Assembly (NCBI RefSeq): GCF_019720915.1
Contig: NZ_JAHKSI010000001.1
Span: forward strand, 1,178,001-1,242,000
DNA from: Alkalihalobacillus sp. TS-13
GTDB taxonomy: Bacteria; Bacillota; Bacilli; Bacillales; Fictibacillaceae
Direction: 5' to 3'
Length of the DNA stretch: 64,000 nucleotides
The translations under genes and the position numbers were made by a program. Numbering within the stretch: the stretch's first letter is position 1; each line of letters opens with the position of its first letter. Positions 44,634 to 53,690 of the stretch are shown here, one piece after another. The notes under the pieces are model-generated. The model was given only the letters and a program-made list of their open reading frames with translations, ran no database searches and had not been told where the DNA came from.

Positions 44634-44712
44634 CATGCTACAACTAAGTTGCTACGTTTTAAGAGAATTAAGTGATTTTAGGATTGAGACCATATTTGAG
44701 TTATTCCATTAA

Positions 44713-44751
44713 AGAGCGCAATTCTGTAGTAAAGAATTGCGCTCTATCTTT
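44713..44751 (+). terminator. Intrinsic terminator
   Basis: Perfect 13-bp stem AGAGCGCAATTCT / AGAATTGCGCTCT then ATCTTTATTT. Confidence 0.85.
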
Positions 44752-44781
44752 ATTTAAAGGGCAATTTAAGCAGTTTGGTCA

Positions 44782-45078
44782 TTGGCGAATCTAATTACAA
44801 AAAATGTAATCAATGTAAATGAAATTAGGAATGAAAGTGCAAATGGAAATGCTCCTGTACTCTTCCTTTGTCAATTGATCAATCGGTTACTTGTAAATGG
44901 ATACTACAAGTACTGTGATACGAGGATTAAACGTGGCGATATTGAAATCGGAGCAAGAGTAAAATTGAAAAGTTATAAAGTGAGAAATGTCCCACTGGCG
45001 GATTTTCTAATAGTAGTTACCAACTTTAATGTCGGTGAACATTATAAGAAAAACTTGCTGACGGCCTTTGATACATAA
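44782..45078 (+). other. Doubtful 98-codon ORF
   Basis: Open frame with no ribosome site, no recognised motif and poor coding character; possibly a decayed gene (KYCDTRIKRGDIEIGARVK region). It runs into an R2 repeat. Kept only to describe the stretch. Confidence 0.2.
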
Positions 45079-45150
45079 AGAAAACTTGGTAAAGCCAAGC
45101 CTTGGCGCAGGCTGAGCCTTAGTTGCGCTTATACTGAAGAAAGTATTGAA
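45076..45150. repeat. R2 repeat copy
   Basis: AACTTGGTAAAGCCAAGCC, GCAGGCTGAGCCTTAGTTGC and TTATACTGAAGAAAGTATT match the copies at 12979 and 23977. Confidence 0.7.
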
Positions 45151-45172
45151 CATGATGTAGTTTTTCCTAAGG

Positions 45173-45598
45173 TCATGCAGCCTTTTCGGATACCTCTTTC
45201 ATGAAGTGACCTGAACCCAACCAAGCTGATAATGCAAACATGAGGTAGATTGCTTGTGTTGGATCGTTACCCTGTAGTAACAATTGCAAGCCGACTCCGA
45301 TTCCTAATGAAGGGATGACGATCAACAATGTCCGCATGATCCTTTCAAACCCTTTATTATGCGGGAGCGGCCAGATCCTAGAGAAAATCACTCCTAGTGC
45401 CACCCCGAGAGCTGAGACAATGATAATCTGGAAAATCACCGTTGGGGTAGGGAACGGCCAACCAGCAAGAAAATGACCGATTAGATAAAACAATTCCAAG
45501 AATAATGCAATCCCAAGGGCTTTTCGAATGACTTTCAAATCCAAGTATGGTTGAAACATATATAACCCTAAAGTGACTATTCCAAAGAATACTGTCAT
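45173..45598 (-). CDS. Four/five-helix membrane protein
   Basis: 141 residues, highly hydrophobic. ATG 45598 follows AAAGGAGGAATTTTC, an ideal site; the longer open frame crosses a hairpin upstream and is rejected. Family not recognised. Confidence 0.7.
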   Translation of the reverse strand: MTVFFGIVTLGLYMFQPYLDLKVIRKALGIALFLELFYLIGHFLAGWPFPTPTVIFQIIIVSALGVALGVIFSRIWPLPHNKGFERIMRTLLIVIPSLGIGVGLQLLLQGNDPTQAIYLMFALSAWLGSGHFMKEVSEKAA

Positions 45599-45652
45599 GA
45601 AAATTCCTCCTTTGAAAAGGGATTCTGATAAACCGATTGTTTTATGTATGGG

Positions 45653-45693
45653 GCAGATCCAAAACATCAATTTTGTTTTGATCTGCCTTTTTG
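45653..45693 (+). terminator. Plus-strand terminator upstream of a minus-strand gene
   Basis: GGCAGATC-C-AAAACA / TTGTTTT-GATCTGCC then TTTTT. No plus-strand gene ends here, so it may insulate or be part of the minus-strand leader. Confidence 0.55.
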
Positions 45694-45716
45694 GTTTGCA
45701 CGAATGTTCGTGAATA

Positions 45717-45902
45717 GAAACGGACACCAGGAACGTTATCTGTGAAATAATGAGATGATTTACTACTACTTTTTCAAAATTAGTGCTCTAGTGTCCGTTT
45801 TTTTTATTAATAGACGACTTTTGGTGAAAATAAGGTTTCCTGTGTCCGTTAGCGGTCTTTCCGAAAGTGAAAACAAGCAGTCTTGAGAATTTACCCTTAT
45901 GC
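45717..45902. repeat. R3 repeat copy
   Basis: AACGGACACCAGG...CGTTATCTGTGAA, later CTAGTGTCCGTTTTTTTTAT, CCTGTGTCCGTTAGCGGTCT and AAGCAGTCTTGAGAATT: the same order as 31011-31244, with one of the two leading units missing. Confidence 0.75.
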
Positions 45903-45931
45903 GGAGCACCTATGGATCATGCTCAAATAAG

Positions 45932-47617
45932 TCATCCTGTCTTGTCCATCACTTTCGGAACGCGGATATCTTCCACCATCTGTTGGATTTCTTCTGGTGG
46001 CGCTGCTGTACGTCTCGATACAATGAAGGAGATGATGAAGTTCAAGAGGGCTCCGACTACACCGATTCCTTGTGCGTTTATACCGAAGAAGCTCTCGATT
46101 ACTGGGGTTTCAGTCCCGAATACTTGCGGCGAACGCATTAGCAAAATCATGATGACTGTAAATGCTAAACCGATTGAAATTCCCCAGATGGCGCCTTCAC
46201 GGTTCATCCTTCGATCAAAGATTCCGAGCAAGATCGCAGGGAATAGGCTAGCCGCTGCCAGTCCGAATGCAAACGCAACAACTTCGCCGACAAACCCTGG
46301 TGGATTGACACCGAAATAGCCGGCAACGATGACAGCAAGGAAAATCATGATCCTCCCGATTTTGAGACGTTGCTCTTCACTAGCATTCGGTCTGTAGATC
46401 CGATAATAGATGTCATGTGAAACGGCACTAGACATCGCAAGCAAAAGTCCTGAAGCGGTAGAAAGTGCAGCGGCAAGTCCTCCTGCTGCAACAAGCGCTA
46501 TGACAATAGGTGCGAGCTCAGCAACTTCCGGTGTGGAAAGTACGATGATATCCGGGTCAATCGTCACTTCATTTGCTGCTGCATCGGAAGAAAATGCTAA
46601 AACACCATCACCATTCTTATCTTCAAGTGTCAGTAGACCTGTTTCCTCCCATTTCGTTACCCAGGCCTCTTCACGGACCTGTTCGATTGACTGATCATTG
46701 AAACTGTTGATCAGGTTATATTTTGCAAATACTCCGATTGCTGGAGCAGTTGTATAAAGAAGTGCAATGAATAGCAACGCCCAACCGGCTGACCACCGTG
46801 CTGCACGAACATTTTTCACCGTATAGAAACGGATGATCACATGGGGCAGACCGGCGGTCCCGATCATAAGGGCAAGCGTGACAGCGAATACATTCAGTCC
46901 TGACATATCAGTAAAAGGTGCAACATATTCTTTTAGGCCGAGTTCAACTTGTAAAATACTCAACTCTCTAGCGATGTCACTGAATGTAAGGGCTAACTGA
47001 GGAACAGGGTTACCAGTCAATTTGAACGAAATCGCAATGGCTGGTATCAAAAAAGCGACGATCAGAATCGAATACTGCACTACCTGTGTCCAAGTGATCC
47101 CTTTCATCCCCCCAAGCACAGCGAAAAATGCCACAATTGCCATGCCGATAAGGACGCCGACAACAATATCCACTTGTAAATACCTACTGAAAACAATCCC
47201 AACACCACGCATCTGACCCGCTACGTATGTAAGGGAGATGAAAAGTGTTGCGACAGCCGCTACTGCCCGGGCACCGTTGGAATAGTACCGGTCACCAATA
47301 AAATCCGGTACGGTGTACCTACCGAACTTCCGCAGATAGGGTGCAAGAAGAAGTGCAAGTAGAACATATCCTCCTGTCCAACCCATCAGATAAATCGTCC
47401 CGTCGTAACCTAAGAACGAAATCAGGCCAGCCATCGAAATGAAGGAAGCTGCCGACATCCAGTCTGCTGCAATTGCAGCCCCATTGGCTGCTGCTGGTAT
47501 ATCCTTTCCGGCTACGAAAAAGTTACTTGTATCTTTTACTTTTGAACGCCAACCGATATATAAGTAGATGGCAAATGTAAGGATGACTAGGGTCAAGGTA
47601 AGAGATTCTACACTCAT
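45932..47617 (-). CDS. Sodium:solute symporter, acetate permease type (YwcA/ActP-like)
   Basis: 561 residues, thirteen hydrophobic segments. Family marks: NFFVAGKDIPAAANGAAIAA, DWMSAASFISMAGLI, LTYVAGQMRGVGIVFSRYL, and GTAGLPHVIIRFYTV. A periplasmic loop with KNGDGVLAF lies near residue 335. It likely imports acetate or a short carboxylate with a cation. It overlaps the DUF485 gene by four bases, the standard pair (YwcB-YwcA; YjcH-ActP). Confidence 0.9.
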   Translation of the reverse strand: MSVESLTLTLVILTFAIYLYIGWRSKVKDTSNFFVAGKDIPAAANGAAIAADWMSAASFISMAGLISFLGYDGTIYLMGWTGGYVLLALLLAPYLRKFGRYTVPDFIGDRYYSNGARAVAAVATLFISLTYVAGQMRGVGIVFSRYLQVDIVVGVLIGMAIVAFFAVLGGMKGITWTQVVQYSILIVAFLIPAIAISFKLTGNPVPQLALTFSDIARELSILQVELGLKEYVAPFTDMSGLNVFAVTLALMIGTAGLPHVIIRFYTVKNVRAARWSAGWALLFIALLYTTAPAIGVFAKYNLINSFNDQSIEQVREEAWVTKWEETGLLTLEDKNGDGVLAFSSDAAANEVTIDPDIIVLSTPEVAELAPIVIALVAAGGLAAALSTASGLLLAMSSAVSHDIYYRIYRPNASEEQRLKIGRIMIFLAVIVAGYFGVNPPGFVGEVVAFAFGLAAASLFPAILLGIFDRRMNREGAIWGISIGLAFTVIMILLMRSPQVFGTETPVIESFFGINAQGIGVVGALLNFIISFIVSRRTAAPPEEIQQMVEDIRVPKVMDKTG

Positions 47618-47934
47618 GTCGATACCCCCTTGTCCTTAGACGAAGATTCTTCTGTCAGGATCACTTCCTGAACATCATACTCCTTGTCCAGCTTGTCCAT
47701 TCGTATTGCGTAATAAAAGGTCAATATCAAGAATATGATGATCGATCCTTGCTGTGCAAACCAGAATGCCAGAGGAACACCAAAGAACTGAATCTCACTA
47801 AGAGGTTTTGCAAGGATAATAGCAGCCACTAAAGAAACAAGTGCCCAGATCACTAGCAAAATACGGATCAATCGAGTATTCTTCTTCCAATATTCCTTTT
47901 GCTTGTACGACAAATCCTGCTGTGTTTCTTTCAT
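47614..47934 (-). CDS. DUF485 membrane protein (YwcB-like)
   Basis: 106 residues with two hydrophobic helices (LIRILLVIWALVSLVAAIIL; FWFAQQGSIIIFLILTFYYA), the DUF485 layout of the small partner of acetate-type SSS symporters. ATG 47934 lies 8 bases after GGAGGTG; the upstream ATG 47949 includes that site. Confidence 0.9.
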   Translation of the reverse strand: MKETQQDLSYKQKEYWKKNTRLIRILLVIWALVSLVAAIILAKPLSEIQFFGVPLAFWFAQQGSIIIFLILTFYYAIRMDKLDKEYDVQEVILTEESSSKDKGVST

Positions 47935-48271
47935 TTCCAGCACCTCCATAAATGGTTCCGTGACAAATCGGACTTGTTACCTCCGCTACAAGATCTCTCA
48001 TCAATCACCACCTTTCAGATTACACCACCCTGAGAGCGCTCTATTTCTCTATACCCAAGATTATACATCAGTTATTTGAAAGTTCATAATATTAAAAAAT
48101 AATCGATGTTAATTAGTAATACGATCACTATTTTCCAAGTTTCACTTCATTTAAGAGATTCCTCACCAAAAATCAGCATGTATCTTATAACCAGTCAATA
48201 TAGTAGAAGTAGATAGGCGAATAAAGGAAAAATACGAGTCAGCGATTTTCGTAGTAAAGGAGAGGTGTCAA
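47935..48271. other. Divergent promoter region between ywcB-like gene and fixA
   Basis: Carries a perfect palindrome AGAGCGCTCT (48032-48041) and on the minus strand a good ribosome site (AAAGGTGGTGATTG) before an ATG at 48004 whose frame overlaps the DUF485 gene out of phase. No gene is accepted here. Confidence 0.4.
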
Positions 48272-49099
48272 ATGCTGCATATCGTCGCTTGCATCAAGCA
48301 AGTGCCTGATACGAAAATCATCAAGATGAACCCAAAGACAAACACGATGGATCGGGCAAGTGCACCAGCGATTTTGAATCCATATGATGCACATGCCGTT
48401 GAGGAAGCAGTTCGAATCAAAAACAGATATGGCGGTACAGTTTCGGTATTGACGATGGGGCCGCCGCCAGCAGTAAAAGCAATCAAGAAATGCATCGAAA
48501 TCGGTGCTGATGAGGGTTACATGATTTCAGATCGCAAGTTTGCCGGTGCGGATACATTGGCAACCAGTTATGCCCTGACAAAAGCCCTGGAGAAGATTCA
48601 GAAAATCACTCCAGTGGACCTTATTCTATGCGGGAAGATGACAATCGATGGTGATACTGGACAAGTTGGACCAGGAATCGCGCGCCGTCTTGATATTCCT
48701 CCGTTGACCTCAGTGAAGAAAGTGGAGGAAGTCAACCAAGACGCAGGACATATCATCGTTCATCGAAAAATTGAAGATGGACATGAGGTGATCAAATCCA
48801 GCCTTCCATGTTTGTTGTCTGTTGAAAAAGAAATCAATGAAGTTCCTTACTCACCGTTCCCGAATATGATCAAGGCAGCAAGATATGAACCAAATATCTG
48901 GTCAGTGGATGATCTGGAAGATGTAGATATCAAACAGCTCGGATTAAAAGGTTCGCCAACCATTGTAGCGAAGGTATGGGCACCGCCGAAACCTGAAGGT
49001 GGAAAAATGCTTGAGGGAAGCACCAACGAACAAGTTGATCAAATCCTATCAGTCATTTTAGAAAAGAAGGAATTATTTGATGCGAAAGGGGGATCTTGA
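48272..49099 (+). CDS. fixA: Electron transfer flavoprotein beta subunit, FixA
   Basis: 275 residues. MLHIVACIKQVPDT start, ILNPYDAHAVEEAVRIK, the AMP/FAD-site loop CGKMTIDGDTGQVGPGIARR and SLPCLLSVEKEINE are typical EtfB/FixA features. With FixB it binds flavin and takes electrons from NADH. AAAGGAGAGGTGTCA precedes the ATG. First gene of fixABCX. Confidence 0.93.
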   Translation: MLHIVACIKQVPDTKIIKMNPKTNTMDRASAPAILNPYDAHAVEEAVRIKNRYGGTVSVLTMGPPPAVKAIKKCIEIGADEGYMISDRKFAGADTLATSYALTKALEKIQKITPVDLILCGKMTIDGDTGQVGPGIARRLDIPPLTSVKKVEEVNQDAGHIIVHRKIEDGHEVIKSSLPCLLSVEKEINEVPYSPFPNMIKAARYEPNIWSVDDLEDVDIKQLGLKGSPTIVAKVWAPPKPEGGKMLEGSTNEQVDQILSVILEKKELFDAKGGS

Positions 49100-50133
49100 T
49101 GAATCTTGAAGATTACCATGGCGTTTGGGTATTTATTGAGGAACAGGAAGGAACGATTGCTCCTGTTTCCCTTGAATTATTAGGAGCAGGAAGACGATTG
49201 GCGGATAAAAGAGGTGTAGAACTCGCTGGCGTGATCATCGGCAATCAAGTGAAGCCTCTTGCCTCAACTGTTTTTGAATATGGTGCTGACGTCGTCTATG
49301 TTTATGACCAAACTATTTTCAAAGATTATCGAACTGAATCTTACATGAAAGCCCTTCTGCATTGTTGTGAAACGTATAAGCCGGAAATCATTCTATTCGG
49401 GGCAACCTCCACCGGAAAGGACCTGGCGAGTGCAGTAGCGACTGACTTACCGACAGGATTGACAGCGGATACAACTGAATTGGACGTAGAGGAAGATACG
49501 GGACTTTTACTGGCCAGCCGTCCTGCATTCGGTGGGAATATCATGGCGACAATCCTGTGTAAGAAATACCGCCCGCAAATGGCTACTGTCCGTCCAAAAG
49601 TAATGAAAGCGTTGGAAGCTGAAACAGGCAGGACCGGAAAATTAGTAGAAGAGAAGATTGATATAAAAGAAGAGGATATCCGTACAAAGGTATTGGATAT
49701 CGTTAAAGCGACTACCAAAAAAGTCCGGATCGACGAGGCAGATATTATTGTCTCAGGTGGGAAAGGCCTTGGCAGTGAAGAAGGTTTCCAGCTGATCCAT
49801 CGCCTGGCGGAAACGCTCGGTGGCGCTGTAGGAGCAAGCCGTGATGTGGTTGAAGCTGGTTGGATCGAGCACCATCATCAGGTTGGGCAAACAGGGGTTA
49901 CGGTTACGCCAAAGATCTATTTTGCAATTGGCATTTCAGGAGCGATCCAGCACCTCGTAGGTATGAAAAACTCCAGTATGATCATTGCAATCAACAAAGA
50001 TCCCGAGGCTCCGATTTTCGAAGCGTGCCATTATGGAATTGTAGGGGACGCCTTTGAAATCATACCACTACTCATCGAACAGTTCAGCCAGGCATTGGAA
50101 AAAGAGGAGGTCAATCATGTCGGAGAGGTTTGA
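49096..50133 (+). CDS. fixB: Electron transfer flavoprotein alpha subunit, FixB
   Basis: 345 residues. N-terminal EtfA domain ([27 protein letters not shown]) and the C-terminal FAD domain with [40 protein letters not shown] and [13 protein letters not shown]. Overlaps fixA (ATGA) and fixC, so translation is coupled. Confidence 0.93.
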   Translation: MMNLEDYHGVWVFIEEQEGTIAPVSLELLGAGRRLADKRGVELAGVIIGNQVKPLASTVFEYGADVVYVYDQTIFKDYRTESYMKALLHCCETYKPEIILFGATSTGKDLASAVATDLPTGLTADTTELDVEEDTGLLLASRPAFGGNIMATILCKKYRPQMATVRPKVMKALEAETGRTGKLVEEKIDIKEEDIRTKVLDIVKATTKKVRIDEADIIVSGGKGLGSEEGFQLIHRLAETLGGAVGASRDVVEAGWIEHHHQVGQTGVTVTPKIYFAIGISGAIQHLVGMKNSSMIIAINKDPEAPIFEACHYGIVGDAFEIIPLLIEQFSQALEKEEVNHVGEV

Positions 50134-51412
50134 TTGTATTGTTGTCGGGGCAGGACCTGCTGGAATCGCATGTGCCTATGAACTTGCTAAGGGCGGGGCG
50201 AAAGTACTCCTCATCGAGCGTGGTGAATATCCGGGTTCCAAAAATGTAATGGGGGGTGTTTTATACCGTCAAATGATGGAGGACGTTATTCCAGAATTTT
50301 ATAAAGAAGCCCCATTAGAGCGCCCGATCGTTGAACAGCGATTTATGATGATGGATAAAGAATCTGCCGTCACATTTGGATATAAAGGATTGGAATGGGG
50401 GAAAGAACCTTACAATAACTTCACTGTGCTGCGCGCGAAATTCGACCAGTGGTTTGCATCTAAAGCAGTGGAACAGGGCGCTTTGCTCATCAATGAAACG
50501 GTAGTGACGGAATGTATCGTTGAAGAGGGAAGGGTTGTTGGCGTCCGAACCGATCGTCCTGATGGGGATGTATACGCCGATGTCGTCGTTCTTGCTGATG
50601 GTGTCAATTCCTTATTGGCAAAATCCCTTGGTTTCCATAAGGAGTACCGACCGGATGAAGTAGCTCTGGCGACAATGGAAATTTTGAAATTGGATAAAAA
50701 AATCATCGAAGACCGTTTTAACCTCGAACCAAACCAAGGTTGTACCATCGAGCTGTTCGGTGATGCGACAAAAGGAATCCTCGGTACAGGCTTCCTCTAC
50801 ACAAATAAAGATTCGTTAAGTATTGGTGTCGGTACGTTATTATCCGGGCTCATCAAGCATAAAATCAGACCATATGAATTACTTGAATATGTAAAGAACC
50901 ATCCGATGATCCGACCTTATCTTCAAGGAAGTGAGCAGCAGGAGTATTTGGCTCATCTCATTCCTGAGGGAGGTTATAAGTCGATGGGCAAAGTCGTAGG
51001 CGATGGCGTCATTGTCGTTGGTGATGCCGCCCAGCTCGTCAACGCGATTCATCGAGAAGGCTCCAATCTTGCTATGACATCCGGCAGGATCGCCGCAGAA
51101 ACCGTCCTTTTAGCAATGCAGGCTGGGGATTTTTCAGAAGCGTTATTGGATCGGTACCGCGTCAAGTTGTTGAACAGTTTCGTAGGTCAAGATATGAAGA
51201 AATACAAAGATTCGACTCATCATTTCGATAAGTTCCCACAGTATTTTGATCAATATATTCCGATGGTGAATAAGGCTGCAAGCCAGATGTTCACGGTCGA
51301 TGGAAAATCGAAATGGGAGAAGCAAAAGAAAATATTGAAGGACATCGGATCACCTCGGGAAAAAATCAAAATCGCTCGCGATGTTTATCGGGCTTGGAAG
51401 GTGATGAAATAA
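50117..51412 (+). CDS. fixC: FAD-dependent quinone oxidoreductase, FixC
   Basis: 431 residues. Rossmann FAD motif VVGAGPAGIACAYELA, then RGEYPGSKNVMGGVLY and the second FAD motif VIVVGDAAQLVNAIHREGSN. Geranylgeranyl-reductase/ETF-QO family; in FixABCX it carries the quinone branch of the electron-bifurcating complex. ATG 50117 follows AAAGAGGAGGTCAATC inside the fixB end; the open frame starting at 50054 is in the fixB gene. Confidence 0.93.
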   Translation: MSERFDCIVVGAGPAGIACAYELAKGGAKVLLIERGEYPGSKNVMGGVLYRQMMEDVIPEFYKEAPLERPIVEQRFMMMDKESAVTFGYKGLEWGKEPYNNFTVLRAKFDQWFASKAVEQGALLINETVVTECIVEEGRVVGVRTDRPDGDVYADVVVLADGVNSLLAKSLGFHKEYRPDEVALATMEILKLDKKIIEDRFNLEPNQGCTIELFGDATKGILGTGFLYTNKDSLSIGVGTLLSGLIKHKIRPYELLEYVKNHPMIRPYLQGSEQQEYLAHLIPEGGYKSMGKVVGDGVIVVGDAAQLVNAIHREGSNLAMTSGRIAAETVLLAMQAGDFSEALLDRYRVKLLNSFVGQDMKKYKDSTHHFDKFPQYFDQYIPMVNKAASQMFTVDGKSKWEKQKKILKDIGSPREKIKIARDVYRAWKVMK

Positions 51413-51711
51413 TGAGTGAAGAGAAGAAGAAGGGACAGTCCATCGAGGAAAAGCAGTACCTTGTCCGTTTCAACGCTGACACGAAATCTCATCTCCATGT
51501 AAAAAATCCAGAGATCTGTCTGACAGACTGTCCGGATAAAATATGCACGATCTTCTGCCCAGCAGAGATTTACAAATGGGAAGACATACGGATGCACATC
51601 GGCTATGAAGGCTGTCACGAATGTGGAAGCTGCCGGATCGGATGTCCGCATGAAAATATCGACTGGGTCTATCCCAAAGGCGGTCATGGAATCATTTTCA
51701 GGTTGGGGTAA
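51412..51711 (+). CDS. fixX: Ferredoxin-like protein, FixX
   Basis: 99 residues. CLTDCPDKICTIFCPAEIYK and GCHECGSCRIGCPHENIDW supply the cysteines of the FixX/ETF-QO ferredoxin domain. It would hold the Fe-S cluster that links FixAB with FixC. Its start overlaps the fixC stop by one base. Confidence 0.93.
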   Translation: MSEEKKKGQSIEEKQYLVRFNADTKSHLHVKNPEICLTDCPDKICTIFCPAEIYKWEDIRMHIGYEGCHECGSCRIGCPHENIDWVYPKGGHGIIFRLG

Positions 51712-51733
51712 TGTTGCGTTAATGTATATTAGG

Positions 51734-51767
51734 TGTGGGGGCGTGGAGATAGCTCTCACATTTTTTT
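51734..51767 (+). terminator. fixABCX terminator
   Basis: TGTGGGGGC / GCTCTCACA (two G-T) then seven Ts. Confidence 0.75.
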
Positions 51768-52012
51768 ATGCACCAAAATTGTTAGTTCTGTTTAAAGTGC
51801 CGCTGGCTGTAATTGGTATCGACGTAGAGTGCTCCAATTTTGTATATACTCAGCTTATATTTGTAAATTTGATCGGTATTTTTGCAAAAACAGCAAGTAT
51901 TTTTGTAAAAGTAGTGTCACGGAAAAAATTAGGGGGGCAGAAGGAGGAGATAGGAGAATATTTTTATTATTATGTATCAATCTTCTTTGTACATTGTTTC
52001 ACATATGTGTTC

Positions 52013-52050
52013 AAAAAGAGAGGGAAATCATTATGATTTTTCTCTTTTTA
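52013..52050. terminator. Bidirectional hairpin ending the minus-strand gene
   Basis: AAAAAGAGA..AATCAT / ATGATT..TCTCTTTTT. The gap 51768-52012 before it shows no supportable gene. Confidence 0.7.
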
Positions 52051-52374
52051 ATTGGCGACCATGCATAGTTGATCTTCTTTAGCTATCTTTTCAAGCTGGA
52101 CGGTGAAATCGATGGCCTCGTGGATTGATTGGAAGCATTCTGAGACATAATACGGTTGCTTATAGTCGAATCCACCGCATTTCTTTGAAGGAAAGACAAC
52201 AACATTCCATTGGTATGCGCCAGTCATTTTATCCATTTCAGTACCTTCAAGCGCGATGAGCCAGTGGGTGTATAAATCACACTTTGATTTTTCCTGCACA
52301 GAGAGCAAGTCAGCTTTACCAATCACCACAAGTGACCTTTGATAAAACTCACCATAATTAGGGGCGTTTTTCAT
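52048..52374 (-). CDS. Hypothetical protein
   Basis: 108 residues, no membrane segment; two cysteines near the middle (KKCGGF, SECFQ) and one near the end. ATG 52374 follows GGAGTGCTGCCG. Not recognised. Lone gene. Confidence 0.6.
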   Translation of the reverse strand: MKNAPNYGEFYQRSLVVIGKADLLSVQEKSKCDLYTHWLIALEGTEMDKMTGAYQWNVVVFPSKKCGGFDYKQPYYVSECFQSIHEAIDFTVQLEKIAKEDQLCMVAN

Positions 52375-52503
52375 CGGCAGCACTCCTTTTTCATTTCTAT
52401 AACCTGTCTGATTTCACAGGTACGAGTATAATTATTTGATATTACTATCAGTATATGTTTCAATTTTCATAAAGATTTTAATTTTTTATAATTTTTAAAA
52501 ATT

Positions 52504-52552
52504 CCCACCTGAGTCGCTATTCCCTCAGGAGTGTCGCGAATTTCGCTTGAAA
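52504..52552. repeat. R1 fragment
   Basis: Only the right end: CCTCAGGAGTGTCGCGAATT followed by TCGCTTGAAAG. Confidence 0.5.
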
Positions 52553-52617
52553 GCTTGTATTAATTTATCAGCTTATTAAGCTACTTAAAATTTTCATTCA
52601 AAAAAAGGAGTGATCTC

Positions 52618-53367
52618 TTGCTTTTAGAAAAGATGCCTTCGGTTAAACTCACAGACTTGAACGGAGAGGAATTTTCGACTGATCGATTACGTGGTAAAAA
52701 AACTCTCATTTTCATGTGGGCTTCCTGGTGACGGTGCAGAGAACATCTGCCTGGATGGCAGAACTTTTATGAAAAATATCAAAGTGAAAACTTCGAGATA
52801 TTATCAGTCGCTGTCGATTTACAAGGGCCGGAAGTCGTCAAGCCACATATCTCAGGAACAACTTTTCAAACAGTAGTCGATACGGAAAATGCTCTTTCGA
52901 ATCTATTCGATTTCAAAATTGTGCCTAATGGGATTTATATAGACGAAGAGGGAACAATCCGCCTCATGAAACAGGGATTCAAGGTTGACGAACAGGAGCA
53001 TGTCCAAGCAATTGAAAAACTGATCAATAAGGACGTTGAAACAGTTGAATTAGAGGACACTTATTACGAACCGAAGTCCGATCAGCAATTATTACAAATG
53101 GAGCTCGCAAAAACGAAATTCAAGCTTGGAATGGAATACTTGAGTCAGCATAAGAAGGAAGAAACCTTGAAAGAGTTAGATGAAGCGATCCGGTTGGATC
53201 CCGATAACTTTCTTATTCGTAAACAACGCTGGTATATCCGTTATCCAGAGAAGTTCAAAGACCCGATTGATGTAAAATGGCAGCAAGCTCAGTTGAAAAA
53301 AGAACGAGAAGAAGAAGCGAATTGTGGTCCGGACGGTTGTGAAATTCCAGGCACAGATCAGAAATAG
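52618..53367 (+). CDS. Thioredoxin-like (TlpA/redoxin) protein with in-frame TGA: candidate selenoprotein
   Basis: Frame from TTG 52618 (GGAG 7 bases upstream) to 53367 gives 249 residues if TGA 52729-52731 (codon 38) is read. The stop sits exactly where the redox Cys belongs: FMWASW-[TGA]-RCREHLPGW. All following thioredoxin features are intact: ILSVAVDLQGPEV, VVDTENALS, the cis-proline in KIVPNGIYIDEEG. After about residue 150 comes a TPR-like helical part (KLGMEYLSQHKKEETLKELD, EAIRLDPDNF) and the tail ANCGPDGCEIPG. A 6-bp hairpin with a G in the first two loop bases begins 14 bases after TGA. No other lesion exists. Selenocysteine is therefore proposed; a simple nonsense mutation or sequencing error is the alternative. 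Confidence 0.65.
52746..52762 (+). promoter_or_regulatory. Candidate bacterial SECIS hairpin
   Basis: TCTGCC-TGGAT-GGCAGA. The loop starts 20 bases after the TGA, within the 16-37 base window I recall for bacterial SECIS, and has G as second loop base. Confidence 0.5.
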
Positions 53368-53372
53368 ATTGG

Positions 53373-53400
53373 GAGCTCTCAAATTGGGGGCTCTTTTTTT
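53373..53400 (+). terminator. Intrinsic terminator
   Basis: GAGCTCTC / GGGGGCTC (G-T pairs) then seven Ts. Confidence 0.75.
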
Positions 53401-53443
53401 CTCGTTTCTCAGCTAGTGAATTACTCCACAGGTCACAACAATC

Positions 53444-53474
53444 AAAAAGGACCTTCTGCTACAAAGGTCCCCCC
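53444..53474 (-). terminator. Intrinsic terminator of the YjcZ-like gene
   Basis: On the minus strand GGACCTT / AAGGTCC then TTTTTG. Confidence 0.85.
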
Positions 53475-53504
53475 AAAATCTATTATTCTTCAAAACATTC
53501 AATC

Positions 53505-53690
53505 CTAGTAGCCATATCCTCCGTCGCAGCATCCACCATAACCGTCGCCATATCCTCCATGGCCGCCATGGCCGCCATGACCGCCGTAGCCACCGCCTAA
53601 TGCTGTAGCCCCGATGATTACCAACAAGATGAATAACACAACAATCAACGCAAACGTTCTTCCGTGGCCGAAGCCTTTACCGTCACTCAT
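53505..53690 (-). CDS. YjcZ-type Gly-rich small sporulation peptide
   Basis: 61 residues. One membrane helix ([19 protein letters not shown]) then a tail of GGH/GGY repeats ending [10 protein letters not shown]. This is the YjcZ/SscA-like pattern; such peptides are often made in sporulation and linked to the spore coat. ATG follows TTTAGGAGGATGAGAAA. Confidence 0.85.
   Translation of the reverse strand: MSDGKGFGHGRTFALIVVLFILLVIIGATALGGGYGGHGGHGGHGGYGDGYGGCCDGGYGY

Noticed and set aside
45867-46319. Plus-strand ORF of 150 codons opposite the symporter gene
   Set aside because: It is the antisense shadow of the SSS symporter, without its own ribosome site; codon pattern mirrors the real gene.
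47798-48004. Minus-strand 68-codon frame with a good ribosome site overlapping the DUF485 gene
   Set aside because: Out of phase with a well-supported family gene and not protein-like; could at most be an upstream ORF, noted in the intergenic entry.
51829-52068. Overlapping plus-strand ORFs after fixX
   Set aside because: No ribosome site at a start codon, low-complexity AT-rich composition and overlap with terminator hairpins.
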